In this document: piece by piece, positions 18,761-27,889 of the stretch
How positions within the stretch are numbered: position 1 is the stretch's first letter
How the letters are laid out: each line of letters starts with the position of its first letter
Assembly: GCA_000155695.1 (NCBI GenBank)
Contig: DS990592.1
Span: forward strand, 749,919-813,918
Direction: 5' to 3'
Length of the DNA: 64,000 nucleotides
Source: Verrucomicrobiia bacterium DG1235
GTDB taxonomy: Bacteria; Verrucomicrobiota; Verrucomicrobiia; Opitutales; Opitutaceae
Notes under the pieces: generated by a model
Database searches by the model: none
Seen by the model: only the letters and a program-made list of their open reading frames with translations
Told to the model about the DNA's origin: nothing
Position numbers and translations under genes: made by a program

Positions 18761-19767
18761 AGCATGCATGGAACGCTCAATACCGTCGTTGGGAAGGCGA
18801 GAGCGTCGGCGTTTGGCAGCGGCGCCTGTCGATCGCTCGCTACGGGCTGCGGCTTTGTCTGGCCGGTCGAATCATCAAGATCTTCCTCGTTTTGTCGCTT
18901 GCCCAAACCTTGGTGTTGGCTGGTGTCTTTTTCTTGTTTGGCCAGCTAGTGGCGCCGGATAGCGCATTGCTCGGTTGGCTTGAGGCCTTGGGTGGGCGTC
19001 AAGTAAGCACGATGGTCAGCGCCCTCACGTCCTGGGCGCTCTTGTATCCAGAAATTTGTGTCGATGGCATCTACCGGATCATGTTCTTTTTTCTGAAGTT
19101 CACCAATCCGACCTTTTCGGTGATAATCGTCACGCTTTTCGTGCACCGATTGATAGCAAACGATTTGGCGAGCAACGCGATCGTCATCTACAACAGTAAA
19201 GCCTTGACGCGTTGGGACTATCTTATCGGAAAGTTTCTCGTGGTATCGACGATTCTCTCGGTTGTCTGGATTCTGCCCGTAGTCGCTTCCTGGTTTTTAG
19301 GGAATGTGCTCTCGCCTGACTGGTCGTTTTTCTACCACTCCTTTCCTTCGCTTTTAAGGGGGCTGACGCTTGGAGTTGTCGCGGTGGTTTCCATCAGTTG
19401 TCTAGCGCTGCTCGTTTCTTCATTGGCGAAAAAGACGGGGGCTGCGGTCGCGTACTGGATGCTTGGGTGGCTTTCGTTAAGCGTCGTGGCCAAGGTGGCG
19501 AGTCTAGCGCATCCAGTTTTGAACTACATCAGTCCGCTGAAGGCCATCTACGCTTTTGGCTCGGGTGTTTTTCGTATCGCGGATTTGGCGGTCGATGCTC
19601 AGGCGATGCTGCCGTTTTTCGGCGGTTTTCTGTCGAGAGTGAGCCCTGTGGAGGAGGCTTCCGAAATACCAATTAGCAATGGCGAGATCCTTATGCCGCT
19701 GCTCGCTTTAGCTCTGTACTGTGGTGTTTCCATAGTCGTGGTAAGCAGAAGGGTGCGTGCCTCATGA
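18757..19767 (+). CDS. ABC-2 type permease
   Basis: The 336-residue protein has about six hydrophobic spans, for example FLVLSLAQTLVLAGVFFLF, LVVSTILSVVWILPVVASWFL, LTLGVVAVVSISCLALLVSSL and the C-terminal LALYCGVSIVVV. The loop with ANDLASNAIVIYNSKALTRWDYLIGKF matches ABC-2 permeases, in which this coupling region contacts the ATPase. Translational overlap on both sides ties it to its ATPases. The substrate is unknown. Confidence 0.88.
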   Translation: MKHAWNAQYRRWEGESVGVWQRRLSIARYGLRLCLAGRIIKIFLVLSLAQTLVLAGVFFLFGQLVAPDSALLGWLEALGGRQVSTMVSALTSWALLYPEICVDGIYRIMFFFLKFTNPTFSVIIVTLFVHRLIANDLASNAIVIYNSKALTRWDYLIGKFLVVSTILSVVWILPVVASWFLGNVLSPDWSFFYHSFPSLLRGLTLGVVAVVSISCLALLVSSLAKKTGAAVAYWMLGWLSLSVVAKVASLAHPVLNYISPLKAIYAFGSGVFRIADLAVDAQAMLPFFGGFLSRVSPVEEASEIPISNGEILMPLLALALYCGVSIVVVSRRVRAS

Positions 19768-20684
19768 ACTCGATTATCCAAGCGGAAGAGCTGAGTTGCT
19801 TTTACGGCATCGTGCTCGGCCTGAACAATGTAAGCTTTGAGGTGCCGGCGGGCATAACTGGGCTCGTCGGCCCAAATGGGGCTGGCAAAAGCACGCTGAT
19901 AAAGCTGGTCACCGGTCAGCTTGCTCCTTCTTCCGGGAGCCTTTCGGTCTTTGGACAGCGTCCTCGCAACAATCCGGATCTGCTTTCTCGAATCGGCTAT
20001 TGTCCGGAGCGCGAGCAATTGCCCAAGGACTTGCGACCGGTCGATTGGCTGCGAGCCTTGGCATCGATTTCCGGAACGCACTGGAAGGGCACCAAAGCCG
20101 AGGCCGAGAAGGCCTTGGAGCGTTCTCGCCTCGACAAGGTTCATTGGAAGAAGCGGATCGGAACGTATTCGAAGGGCATGAAGCAGCGGGTGAAGCTCGC
20201 TCAAGCGATCATGCATGATCCGGATTTGGTTATCCTCGACGAGCCGATGAACGGGCTCGATCCGATGGGACGTTCGGAGTTCGGAGAAATTCTTAAGGAA
20301 CTCAATGAGCACGGGAAAAGCATCCTTGTATCCAGCCATATCCTACACGAGCTCGAGTTTCTGTGTAGCGGGTTCGTGATGCTCAACTGGGGACGAGTGC
20401 TCGCGGCTGGCAGTCAGATCGATATTCGAAAAACGGTAGTCGAGTGGTCGGACGAGATATCGATTCGCTGCTCGGATCCGAATGGTCTTGCGTCTCACTT
20501 GCAGGGACAAGGGATGCTCCGCGGCTTCCTGGCTGAGGGCGACGAGCTGACAATTTGGGTAAACGAGCCCGAATCGTTTCTCGCGATCTGGCCGAAGATC
20601 TTCGCCGGTTGCGAAGTAGAGATCTACGAGATGCGCAACAAGAACCAGGCGCTTTCGAGCATATTTGAAAGGATGACACGATGA
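19764..20684 (+). CDS. ABC transporter ATP-binding protein (second of operon)
   Basis: The 306-residue ATPase has Walker A GPNGAGKS (36-43), the signature YSKGMKQRVKLAQAI, Walker B LVILDEPMNGLDP and switch H in LVSSHIL. It is a diverged paralogue of the ATPase encoded at 17825; both have the xxGMKQR signature. Its start and stop each overlap a neighbour by 4 bp. It most likely pairs with the 250-residue permease that follows, although a mixed heteromeric exporter is also possible. Confidence 0.95.
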   Translation: MNSIIQAEELSCFYGIVLGLNNVSFEVPAGITGLVGPNGAGKSTLIKLVTGQLAPSSGSLSVFGQRPRNNPDLLSRIGYCPEREQLPKDLRPVDWLRALASISGTHWKGTKAEAEKALERSRLDKVHWKKRIGTYSKGMKQRVKLAQAIMHDPDLVILDEPMNGLDPMGRSEFGEILKELNEHGKSILVSSHILHELEFLCSGFVMLNWGRVLAAGSQIDIRKTVVEWSDEISIRCSDPNGLASHLQGQGMLRGFLAEGDELTIWVNEPESFLAIWPKIFAGCEVEIYEMRNKNQALSSIFERMTR

Positions 20685-21433
20685 CGGGGAAGCGAGGCGC
20701 GCTGGGCGCGATAAAGGGACTGCTCTACATGCGTGTTCAGGAGCTTATGACGGGACCGGCTCTCTTTCGGGCAGCGGCCGTATTCGCGGCGAGTTTTGGC
20801 TTGCTGCTTCTGCTTCGCCTGGATCCGGACGATGCAGCGGAACAGTTTCAAGGTTTGGTGGGCTCGACCTTCGCTTTGGTCTTCCTGCCGATTTATTGCC
20901 TCACCAAAGGCGGGGAAACGCTCCGGGCCGAGCTGAAGGATGGTACGATCGAGTACCTCTGGGTGCGGCCTGTTAGCAAGGTTGAGCTCTACGTTGGTTT
21001 TTTTCTGAGCGGTTTGCTCGGAACGCTCGCCATAGTCGGACCCAGTTTGCTGGGCATCAGCTTGGCTGGGATGGTTCTTGGGATCGTGGACTTTACCGGT
21101 CTCGCTACGCTTTGGCTGACGGCAATTGCGGTGGTCTTCAGTTTTTCGGCAGTCTCGGGTTTATTCGGTTCCTTGTCGTCCAAGTTCGTCGTGCTCGGGA
21201 TTCTCTACTATGCGTTCATAGAGCTTGGGCTGGAGCAGATCCCCAATGGAGTTCAGAGGGTGGCAATTACCTTCCATGCTGAGGAACTGCTTGCTGGTCT
21301 GACGGATTCGAGCGGCGCGGCAAGCTTCAGTTCCTACCTGTGGATTTGCGGAGCCGGACTGGTGGCCCTTGGGCTAGGCGCAGCGATTTTTAGCCAGTCT
21401 CGCTACGTCGCAGGCAGCGAAAAAGAATCCTAG
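20681..21433 (+). CDS. ABC-2 type permease (fourth gene of operon)
   Basis: The 250-residue protein has about six membrane spans and the ABC-2 pattern in its first loop (GGETLRAELKDGTIEYLWVRPVSKVELYVGFFLSG). Similar short permeases usually form homodimers with one ATPase. It overlaps the preceding ATPase gene by 4 bp and ends the operon. No terminator hairpin follows; 70 AT-rich bases separate it from the next gene. Confidence 0.87.
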   Translation: MTGKRGALGAIKGLLYMRVQELMTGPALFRAAAVFAASFGLLLLLRLDPDDAAEQFQGLVGSTFALVFLPIYCLTKGGETLRAELKDGTIEYLWVRPVSKVELYVGFFLSGLLGTLAIVGPSLLGISLAGMVLGIVDFTGLATLWLTAIAVVFSFSAVSGLFGSLSSKFVVLGILYYAFIELGLEQIPNGVQRVAITFHAEELLAGLTDSSGAASFSSYLWICGAGLVALGLGAAIFSQSRYVAGSEKES

Positions 21434-21503
21434 TGAGTTAACGTAATATTTTTCGTAACCAAATCGCTACCACGGTGAATATTCAGGCAACAAAGCATTT
21501 AAC

Positions 21504-22568
21504 ATGATGATCAAGAAACAATTTTGCATCCTACTCGCCGGAACCTTAGCAGTGGCAAGCTGCCTGTCCGCGGGACCCCTCGAACAATCCGAAATAGCAA
21601 AGGACGCTAAGTGGTTGGCCCATATCGACATGGAGGGGCTGATGGAGTCGTCCTTCAGTGATTTGGGAGTGAGCAAGCTAAAAGAGGTGATCGAGGAGTC
21701 CAACGAGTCGGCAATATCGGTCGATATCGATCTCGTGCTCAAGGAAATCAAATCGATCACTGCCTACGGGGTCAGTTTGAACGAAGCCGCCGCAAACGAG
21801 AGCGTTTTGATACTAAAAACCGGCGATCGTTTGCAGGCCATTTTTGACGGTTTTCTCGCCCATCACGAAATCAACTCCGAAGAGGAAATGCCTCTCAAGC
21901 GAATAGAGGACATGAAATATGAGACCTTCCTCATTGGTGATGAGCTTTACCTCGCGTTTCCGCATCAGCAATATGCGATTGCTAGCAAGAGCTACGAACG
22001 AATCGAGCAGGCTTACGCGGTAATCGACGGTAGGTCCGACAGTCTCAAGGACACGAAGGATAAGCTCGTGCTGAACTCGGACTCAGGGTTTTTCATGATG
22101 GTGACGGCTTCAGGTATCAATAATCTCAAAAACGTGCCGCCCCAGGCCCGCATGCTCCAAAAGACGAAAGGCGGACAGCTGTCGATAGGCGAAAGTGAAG
22201 GAATGTTCCGGGCAAACGTCATCCTGACTACCGCCAATCGCGAAACGTCGCTGCAGCTCTTCCGCATCGTACAGGGCATGCTTGCCCTCGCATCCTTCAC
22301 TCAGGTCGAAAACCAGAGCATGATGGAAATCGTAGACAGCGTGAATGTGCAGCAAGGCGACGATTTTGTATCCTTGGATTTCCAATATCCGATCGAGCGC
22401 CTCATGGGATTGCTCAATACGGTTGTGGGAGAGATGGCCGAGGAGAGCCACAACGGAGAGCACAGCACCAACAATGCTGATTGGCAGGAAAGGAGCGAAA
22501 TGCTAGCTCATCACGTCCCTGAGGGGATGGTGCGAGATCTGGTAGTCGCGCATTGCAACTATGAATAG
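21504..22568 (+). CDS. Exported protein of unknown function upstream of an ECF sigma gene
   Basis: The 354-residue protein has a signal peptide whose end (LAVASC, with C20) could be a lipobox, so it may be a lipoprotein. The mature part opens EIAKDAKWLAHIDMEGLMESSF and continues as an acidic globular domain. I recognise a similar layout from uncharacterised Planctomycete and Verrucomicrobial proteins but not a named family. It overlaps the ECF sigma gene by 8 bp, which indicates translational coupling and suggests it belongs to the same sensing system or is its target. Confidence 0.75.
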   Translation: MMIKKQFCILLAGTLAVASCLSAGPLEQSEIAKDAKWLAHIDMEGLMESSFSDLGVSKLKEVIEESNESAISVDIDLVLKEIKSITAYGVSLNEAAANESVLILKTGDRLQAIFDGFLAHHEINSEEEMPLKRIEDMKYETFLIGDELYLAFPHQQYAIASKSYERIEQAYAVIDGRSDSLKDTKDKLVLNSDSGFFMMVTASGINNLKNVPPQARMLQKTKGGQLSIGESEGMFRANVILTTANRETSLQLFRIVQGMLALASFTQVENQSMMEIVDSVNVQQGDDFVSLDFQYPIERLMGLLNTVVGEMAEESHNGEHSTNNADWQERSEMLAHHVPEGMVRDLVVAHCNYE

Positions 22569-23160
22569 TTCATCTACCTTCTCCATAGCAATTCGATCGG
22601 TGACGGGCTCGGCCACAGAAATAGATACCTCGCAATCCCTCGCAGGAGGGAACGGGATAGACCGTGCCGGCTTCGCCGCCCTTGTCGAAGAACATCAGGA
22701 TAAGCTTCGCAACTTTCTCTTTCGCTATACGCGGAATCGCCAGGATGCTGAAGATCTTACCCAGGATACTTTCGTTAAGGCCTACCGAAACATCCACCGC
22801 TACGACAGCAAGTACAGTTTTTCCACTTGGCTCTACACCATTGCTCGCCGTACCGCCTACAATCATTTCCGAGACAGCAAGCCTACCGAGTCGCTCGAAT
22901 ACGACATTGCTTCCTCTTCCGACACGCCGGACGTGGAAGCGTCGCGCGAAGACGAGAAGAACTGGGTTTGGGAGGCTGCCAAAAATTTAAAGCCAGACTT
23001 TCGCGAGGCGCTCAGTCTCAAGTATGTCGACGATCTTTCGATCGAAGAAATATCGAGAGTAATGGGCAAGTCGCAGACGAACGTTAAAATCATCCTTTTC
23101 CGCGCTCGCAATCATTTGAAGAAGTTGCGGAAAATCGAGAACCCGAGGATAGAAGAATGA
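22561..23160 (+). CDS. ECF-type RNA polymerase sigma factor
   Basis: The 199-residue protein has a sigma region 2 (about 41-105, with RNRQDAEDLTQDTFVKAYRN and FSTWLYTIARRTAYNHFRD) and a region 4 helix-turn-helix (about 140-190, with FREALSLKYVDDLSIEEIS and SQTNVKIILFRARNHLKK). A 30-residue N-terminal extension precedes region 2, so the true start could be further in. It overlaps the upstream exported-protein gene by 8 bp and the downstream membrane-protein gene by 4 bp. It should direct transcription when released from an anti-sigma factor, probably the next gene product. Confidence 0.93.
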   Translation: MNSSSTFSIAIRSVTGSATEIDTSQSLAGGNGIDRAGFAALVEEHQDKLRNFLFRYTRNRQDAEDLTQDTFVKAYRNIHRYDSKYSFSTWLYTIARRTAYNHFRDSKPTESLEYDIASSSDTPDVEASREDEKNWVWEAAKNLKPDFREALSLKYVDDLSIEEISRVMGKSQTNVKIILFRARNHLKKLRKIENPRIEE

Positions 23161-23729
23161 AAAAGCCACTCTACAAGATTTTGATCAATTGGTACCAGGC
23201 CTCGGATAAACCTTTACCGAAATGGTTGGAGCAGGCCTGTCAAAAGGACGAGACGCTTGCCAATGAGCGCGACTTCGGAGACGAGCTTACTCTAGTGCTC
23301 AAGAAACGCCCAAACGACAGCATGTCTATCGCAGAAGATAGCATGGCATCGCGCGTTTTGCGGCAGATCACCGAAGAGGACTACCTTGCGGAGCAAGAGC
23401 GGACCAATGGAGTTTCGGTCTGGGCAGGCTGGATACGTTCAGCCGGGATGGCGGCGGCAGCCTTAGCGCTAACGGTGGTTGCCTACCAGTTTTTGAATAC
23501 GGATCGTGAATTGCCGAACGAGGAAAACGCGATCACTGTTGTTGCGAATGGCCAGGCAACCGATGGCATAGCCGATGACTTGCTGACAGTGAGCGAAGAC
23601 TGGAAAAATCCCTTGGATCAGGAAATTGAATACATCGTTTCCGATGCCAAAGGTGCACTTGGCTTTCTCGCCACGAATTTTGTGCCGAGCAGTTACTTGA
23701 AGAAGTCCAACGGGGAAAACGGCGCTTAA
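23157..23729 (+). CDS. Single-pass membrane protein, probable anti-sigma factor
   Basis: The 190-residue protein has a basic, then mixed-charge cytoplasmic N half (1-90), one membrane helix (about 94-113, GMAAAALALTVVAYQFL) and an acidic C-terminal tail outside. There is no classical HxxxCxxC zinc anti-sigma motif. The topology and the 4-bp overlap with the ECF sigma gene make it the likely anti-sigma factor; this is inference from position. The family is not recognised. Confidence 0.72.
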   Translation: MKKPLYKILINWYQASDKPLPKWLEQACQKDETLANERDFGDELTLVLKKRPNDSMSIAEDSMASRVLRQITEEDYLAEQERTNGVSVWAGWIRSAGMAAAALALTVVAYQFLNTDRELPNEENAITVVANGQATDGIADDLLTVSEDWKNPLDQEIEYIVSDAKGALGFLATNFVPSSYLKKSNGENGA

Positions 23730-23759
23730 ACTAAGCCCGCTTTCGAGACAGCTCCTCTA

Positions 23760-24710
23760 TCAGGCTCCCATTCTGAATCCAGTATGGGTCCGCCGGTACG
23801 CTAGCGGGCTGATTCCTTGTGATGCCTTAAATTGTCGCGTGTAGTAGTTGCTGTCGTTGAAGCCCACTTCGAAGGCAATCTCGGAAATGGACAGCTTCGT
23901 ACTCGTGAGCAGCGTCATTGATTTTTGGATGCGTAGCTGCAGAAGGTAGTTAATCGGCGTTTCGCCAGTAGCGGTTCGGAAGACGCGCATGAAATTCGCT
24001 CGCGACATGTGAGCCATGGCGGCGAAGTCCTCGACCTTCCAGGGCTTTGTGAATTCGTCTTCGATCGAGCCTATCACTTTAGCCACGCGAAGAAGAGCCT
24101 CGGCGTTTGTAGATTCGGTCTCCTGGTAAAGTCGGGACAGATAGACGACCAGCTCGACGAATTTTGCGAACATCGCGGCCTCGTATCCTTCCATTTTTCC
24201 GCGGACTTCGTTGTCGAGCTCGACCGCTATACGCTCCGAGTGGGCAAGGGTGCTGCGGCTTAAGTGCAGATGGCTCGTGAAGCGGTGTTGCTTGCGGAAG
24301 AGGGGCTCTAAAAGGAAGAGCGCTCGATAGCCGGGAATCTTGCGAAGACGGGTCTCGGGGAGATTGAGCTGCTCGGGGTCGAACATGATGTTAATCATCT
24401 CGAGCTTTTGCAGATCATAGTAGTAGTGGCTCTGCTGGCCTTGCAGCACAAATACGTCTCCGGCTGTGATCGGAAATTCCGCGCCTTCCAGCCAGTGCAT
24501 GGCGCTCCCGCGCGTGATCAAGGCAAGCTCGCAAAAATCATGCGTGTGGCGCACTTCCGTCAGATCGTGCTCGTGCGTGATTTCGCTATCAGAGCCCGCT
24601 TTGACGCGGCGGACAGTCAAAGGGTGATAAGGATTGTCAAAATAGTTTATTCCCTCTGCGACAACGCCTTGCCCGCTTTCTTTGTTTGGATTCTTAATGC
24701 TTGTGGACAT
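23760..24710 (-). CDS. AraC-family transcriptional regulator, probable xylose regulator
   Basis: The 316-residue protein has an N-terminal cupin sensor domain (about 40-130, with HTHDFCELALITRGSAMHWLEG and GDVFVLQGQQSHYY). Its C-terminal pair of helix-turn-helix motifs includes VEDFAAMAHMSRANFMRVFR and ISEIAFEVGFNDSNYYTRQFK. It is transcribed divergently from xylB-xylA across a 209-bp gap, so it most likely senses a pentose and controls that operon. The substrate is inferred from position only; the cupin-type sensor differs from the periplasmic-binding-like domain of E. coli XylR. Confidence 0.88.
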   Translation of the reverse strand: MSTSIKNPNKESGQGVVAEGINYFDNPYHPLTVRRVKAGSDSEITHEHDLTEVRHTHDFCELALITRGSAMHWLEGAEFPITAGDVFVLQGQQSHYYYDLQKLEMINIMFDPEQLNLPETRLRKIPGYRALFLLEPLFRKQHRFTSHLHLSRSTLAHSERIAVELDNEVRGKMEGYEAAMFAKFVELVVYLSRLYQETESTNAEALLRVAKVIGSIEDEFTKPWKVEDFAAMAHMSRANFMRVFRTATGETPINYLLQLRIQKSMTLLTSTKLSISEIAFEVGFNDSNYYTRQFKASQGISPLAYRRTHTGFRMGA

Positions 24711-24919
24711 CTTTAGTAATCGTTGATCAGACGTGCTATCACTTATTCTAATCTCTTTTGACGTTTCTGTAACGTTCTGAAGTTTAATGTTTTATTGGAG
24801 ATTTTGCAGGCATTTTTACAGTGTGAGACGATAATGCTAATGATTGAGAAAATGTTAAAGGCAGAATTTTGCAAAAAGTGCGATACTTGACTCACTGACC
24901 CGGAAACCCCCGAAAGCAG
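24711..24919. promoter_or_regulatory. Divergent control region between the AraC regulator and xylB
   Basis: This AT-rich 209-bp gap must hold promoters for both directions. The octamer ATTTTGCA occurs twice on the plus strand, at 24801-24808 and 24866-24873, 65 bp apart (about six helical turns), a spacing that would suit an AraC-type dimer. No promoter hexamers are clear enough to name. Confidence 0.4.
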
Positions 24920-26395
24920 ATGGCATATTTAATTGGAATTGATGTAGGAAGCTCCTCCGTAAAGGCGTCCGTTTTGGATGCGAACACTGGGGCATGCGTG
25001 GGCACGGCCTTCGCTCCCAAGGAAGAACAGCGTATCAATTCGCCTCAAGCCGGCTACGCCGAGCAAGATCCGCAAATGTGGTACGACAATGCTCGGATTG
25101 CAGTGCGCGAGGCGATGACTGCGGCGCGAATCACAGGCGAGGCGATCAAGGCAATTGGCATTTCCTACCAGATGCACGGATTGGTTTGCGTGGACAAGGA
25201 CCAGAAGGTGCTCCGCCCAGCCATTATCTGGTGCGACAGCCGAGCGGTAAGTTACGGCGAAGCAGCATTCGATGCGATTGGTGGGGACAAGTGCCTTAGC
25301 CATTTGTTGAATTCTCCCGGAAACTTCACCGCGATGAAGCTCTCTTGGGTAAAGGAAAACGAGCCGGAGCTCTATGCAAAGATCGATAAGATCATGCTTC
25401 CCGGCGATTGGCTTTCCATGAAGCTTACCGGCGAGGCCCAGACCACCGCATCCGGCTTGTCCGAAGGCATGTTTTGGGATTTCAAGAACGACCGCGTTTG
25501 CGACTTCCTCCTCGAGCACTCTGGCTTTTCTCCCGATCTTATTCCGGACATCGTACCCACTTTTTCAGTACAGTCGGTTTTGACAAAAGCAGCAGCGGAT
25601 GATTTTGGCCTCGCGGCAGGAACGCCCGTATCTTACCGAGCAGGCGACCAGCCGAACAACGCGCTTTCGCTCAACGTCCTCAATCCAGGCGAGATTGCGG
25701 CCACTGCCGGCACATCGGGCGTCGTCTACGGCGTAACGGATCAGGTCAGCTACGATCCGCAATCCCGCGTAAACACTTTCGCTCACGTCAATCACACCAC
25801 CGAAGCTCCACGCCTAGGCATTCTGCTCTGCATTAACGGAACAGGATGTTTCAATTCATGGATGAAGCGCACGATCGGCGTCAGTAGCTACGAAGAGATG
25901 AACGCGCTTGCGGAGTCCGCCCCGATTGGATCGGACGGATTGTCCGCTTTGCCATTTGGCAATGGAGCCGAACGCGTGCTTTGTAACCAAAATTTGGGCG
26001 CGTCATTCTCCGGGCTCGATTTCAATCGCCACAGTCAAGCTCACCTCTGTCGCGCTTTGCAGGAAGGCATTGTATTCTCTTTTCAATACGGCATCGAACT
26101 GATGAAGCCGCTCGGACTCGACATTTCGAAGATCCGTGCAGGCAAGGCGAACATGTTCCTCAGTGACATCTTCTGCCAAACTCTTTCCGGCGTCAGCGGA
26201 GCAGGCATCGATCTCTACGAGACGGACGGCTCTCTTGGCGCGGCCCGTGGAGCAGGCGTAGGAGCAGGCATCTACGGATCTTTGTCCGAGGCGTTTGCAT
26301 CGCTAACGAAAGTGGCGAATGTTGCGCCAAAGGACGGCCCGTATCAGGAAGCCTATGCGCGCTGGAAAGAGGCGCTGCAGCAAAAGCTTTCATAA
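24920..26395 (+). CDS. xylB: Xylulokinase
   Basis: The 491-residue FGGY kinase starts with IGIDVGSSSVKASVLD (phosphate-binding loop) and contains GISYQMHGLVCVD, WCDSRA, the catalytic-base region YRAGDQPNNALSL and GTSGVVYGVT. It phosphorylates D-xylulose to xylulose 5-phosphate for the pentose phosphate pathway. It is followed 45 bases later by xylA on the same strand and preceded by the divergent AraC regulator, which makes the pathway assignment firm. The start is an ATG at 24920. Confidence 0.95.
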   Translation: MAYLIGIDVGSSSVKASVLDANTGACVGTAFAPKEEQRINSPQAGYAEQDPQMWYDNARIAVREAMTAARITGEAIKAIGISYQMHGLVCVDKDQKVLRPAIIWCDSRAVSYGEAAFDAIGGDKCLSHLLNSPGNFTAMKLSWVKENEPELYAKIDKIMLPGDWLSMKLTGEAQTTASGLSEGMFWDFKNDRVCDFLLEHSGFSPDLIPDIVPTFSVQSVLTKAAADDFGLAAGTPVSYRAGDQPNNALSLNVLNPGEIAATAGTSGVVYGVTDQVSYDPQSRVNTFAHVNHTTEAPRLGILLCINGTGCFNSWMKRTIGVSSYEEMNALAESAPIGSDGLSALPFGNGAERVLCNQNLGASFSGLDFNRHSQAHLCRALQEGIVFSFQYGIELMKPLGLDISKIRAGKANMFLSDIFCQTLSGVSGAGIDLYETDGSLGAARGAGVGAGIYGSLSEAFASLTKVANVAPKDGPYQEAYARWKEALQQKLS

Positions 26396-26440
26396 CTCAA
26401 ACCCCTAGAAAAATACCGTTTTAATTAATCAATCCGTATC

Positions 26441-27772
26441 ATGAGCATCATTACAGGAGATAAAGAGTACTTCCCAGGCATTGGGGAAATTAAGTTCGAA
26501 GGCCGCGACAGCGACAATCCGCTTGCATTCAAGTGGTACAATCCGGACCAGGAAATTGGCGGAAAGTCTATGAAGGAGCTGTTCCGCTTTGCTATCGCTT
26601 ACTGGCACACGTTCTGCGGTGTTGGTGGAGATCCATTCGGTCCCGGTACCAAGGTTTTCCCATGGGCGGAAGGTGCGGATGCAGTAAGCCGCGCGAAGGC
26701 GAAGGCAGACGCGGCGTTCGAGTTCATCACTAAGATTGGCGCTCCTTTCTATTGCTTCCACGACTTCGACCTCGTTGAGGAGGGCGCGAGCTTCAAGGAG
26801 TCCGAGGCCAATCTTGCGGCCACGGTCGACTACCTCAAGGGCAAGCAAGCCGACTCCGGCGTAAAGCTCCTCTGGGGCACGGCGAACCTCTTCAGCAATC
26901 CTCGCTACATGAACGGCGCTTCGACTAATCCAGATTTCAGCACGGTTGCCTACGCGGGCGCTCAGCTGAAAAACGCGATCGACGCGACCATCGCGCTCGG
27001 CGGCGAGAACTACGTTTTCTGGGGTGGCCGCGAAGGCTACATGTCGCTTCTCAACACGGACATGAAGCGCGAGAAGGAGCACTTCGCTCGCATGCTTACG
27101 CTTGCTCGCGACTACGCTCGCAAGAACGGATTCAAGGGTCAGTTCTTCATCGAGCCAAAGCCAGCCGAGCCATCGAAGCACCAGTACGACTTCGATTCGG
27201 AAACAGTAATCGGCTTCCTCCGTGAGCACAATTTGCTCGACGACTTCAAGATCAACATCGAAGTCAACCACGCAACGCTTGCTGGCCACACCTTCCAGCA
27301 CGAGCTGCAGGTAGCCGCAGATGCCGGCATGCTCGGCAGCATCGACGCGAATCGCGGCGACTACCAGAATGGCTGGGATACCGACCAATTCGCGATGAAC
27401 ATCAACGAGCTTGTCGAGGCGATGCTCGTCTTCCTCAAGGCCGGCGGTCTCCAGGGCGGCGGCGTAAACTTCGACGCTAAGACTCGTCGCAACAGCACGG
27501 ACCTGGAGGACATCTTTATTGCTCATATCGCGGGTATGGATGCCTTTGCACGCGCCGCGCTCATCGCCGACAAGATTCTAAACAAGTCAAAGCTGCCTGG
27601 CCTCCTCACGGAGCGCTACTCGAGCTTCGACGCTGGAAAGGGAGCTGCCTTCGAAAAGGGAGAACTTTCCCTCGAGGACGTTTACGCCATCGGTTCGCAA
27701 GGCGGAGAGCCGAAGCAGATCAGCGGCAAGCAGGAGCGTTACGAGCAGATCATCAACGATTTCCTTTATTAG
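26441..27772 (+). CDS. xylA: Xylose isomerase
   Basis: The 443-residue TIM-barrel enzyme has all active-site groups: H107/D110 in [11 protein letters not shown]238/K240 in [19 protein letters not shown]274 in [13 protein letters not shown] and the metal-binding [18 protein letters not shown] (D302, D307, D313, D315). It converts D-xylose to D-xylulose with two divalent metal ions. The length is normal for the long class II form. It is the second gene of the xylBA operon and is followed by a strong terminator. Confidence 0.97.
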   Translation: MSIITGDKEYFPGIGEIKFEGRDSDNPLAFKWYNPDQEIGGKSMKELFRFAIAYWHTFCGVGGDPFGPGTKVFPWAEGADAVSRAKAKADAAFEFITKIGAPFYCFHDFDLVEEGASFKESEANLAATVDYLKGKQADSGVKLLWGTANLFSNPRYMNGASTNPDFSTVAYAGAQLKNAIDATIALGGENYVFWGGREGYMSLLNTDMKREKEHFARMLTLARDYARKNGFKGQFFIEPKPAEPSKHQYDFDSETVIGFLREHNLLDDFKINIEVNHATLAGHTFQHELQVAADAGMLGSIDANRGDYQNGWDTDQFAMNINELVEAMLVFLKAGGLQGGGVNFDAKTRRNSTDLEDIFIAHIAGMDAFARAALIADKILNKSKLPGLLTERYSSFDAGKGAAFEKGELSLEDVYAIGSQGGEPKQISGKQERYEQIINDFLY

Positions 27773-27817
27773 AATTTGATTCGTTAAATTGGGTTTAACA
27801 AATCACGAGTAGTTAGG

Positions 27818-27848
27818 CAGGCGCGGCTTCGGTCGCGCCTGTTTTTTT
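27818..27848 (+). terminator. Rho-independent terminator of xylBA
   Basis: CAGGCGCG (27818-27825) pairs with CGCGCCTG (27834-27841) around a GCTTCGGT loop and is followed by seven T residues (27842-27848). Confidence 0.95.
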
Positions 27849-27889
27849 GTGTGTCAACGAAAGGTTCGCCAACAGGTGTTGGATTTGGC

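Noticed and set aside
19599-20339. 246-residue open frame antisense to the ABC genes
   Set aside because: It overlaps two strongly supported genes on the other strand, has no domain and no start context.
26429-27526. 365-residue open frame antisense to xylA
   Set aside because: It lies entirely opposite a well-supported xylose isomerase gene, has no recognisable domain and follows from the codon use of xylA.
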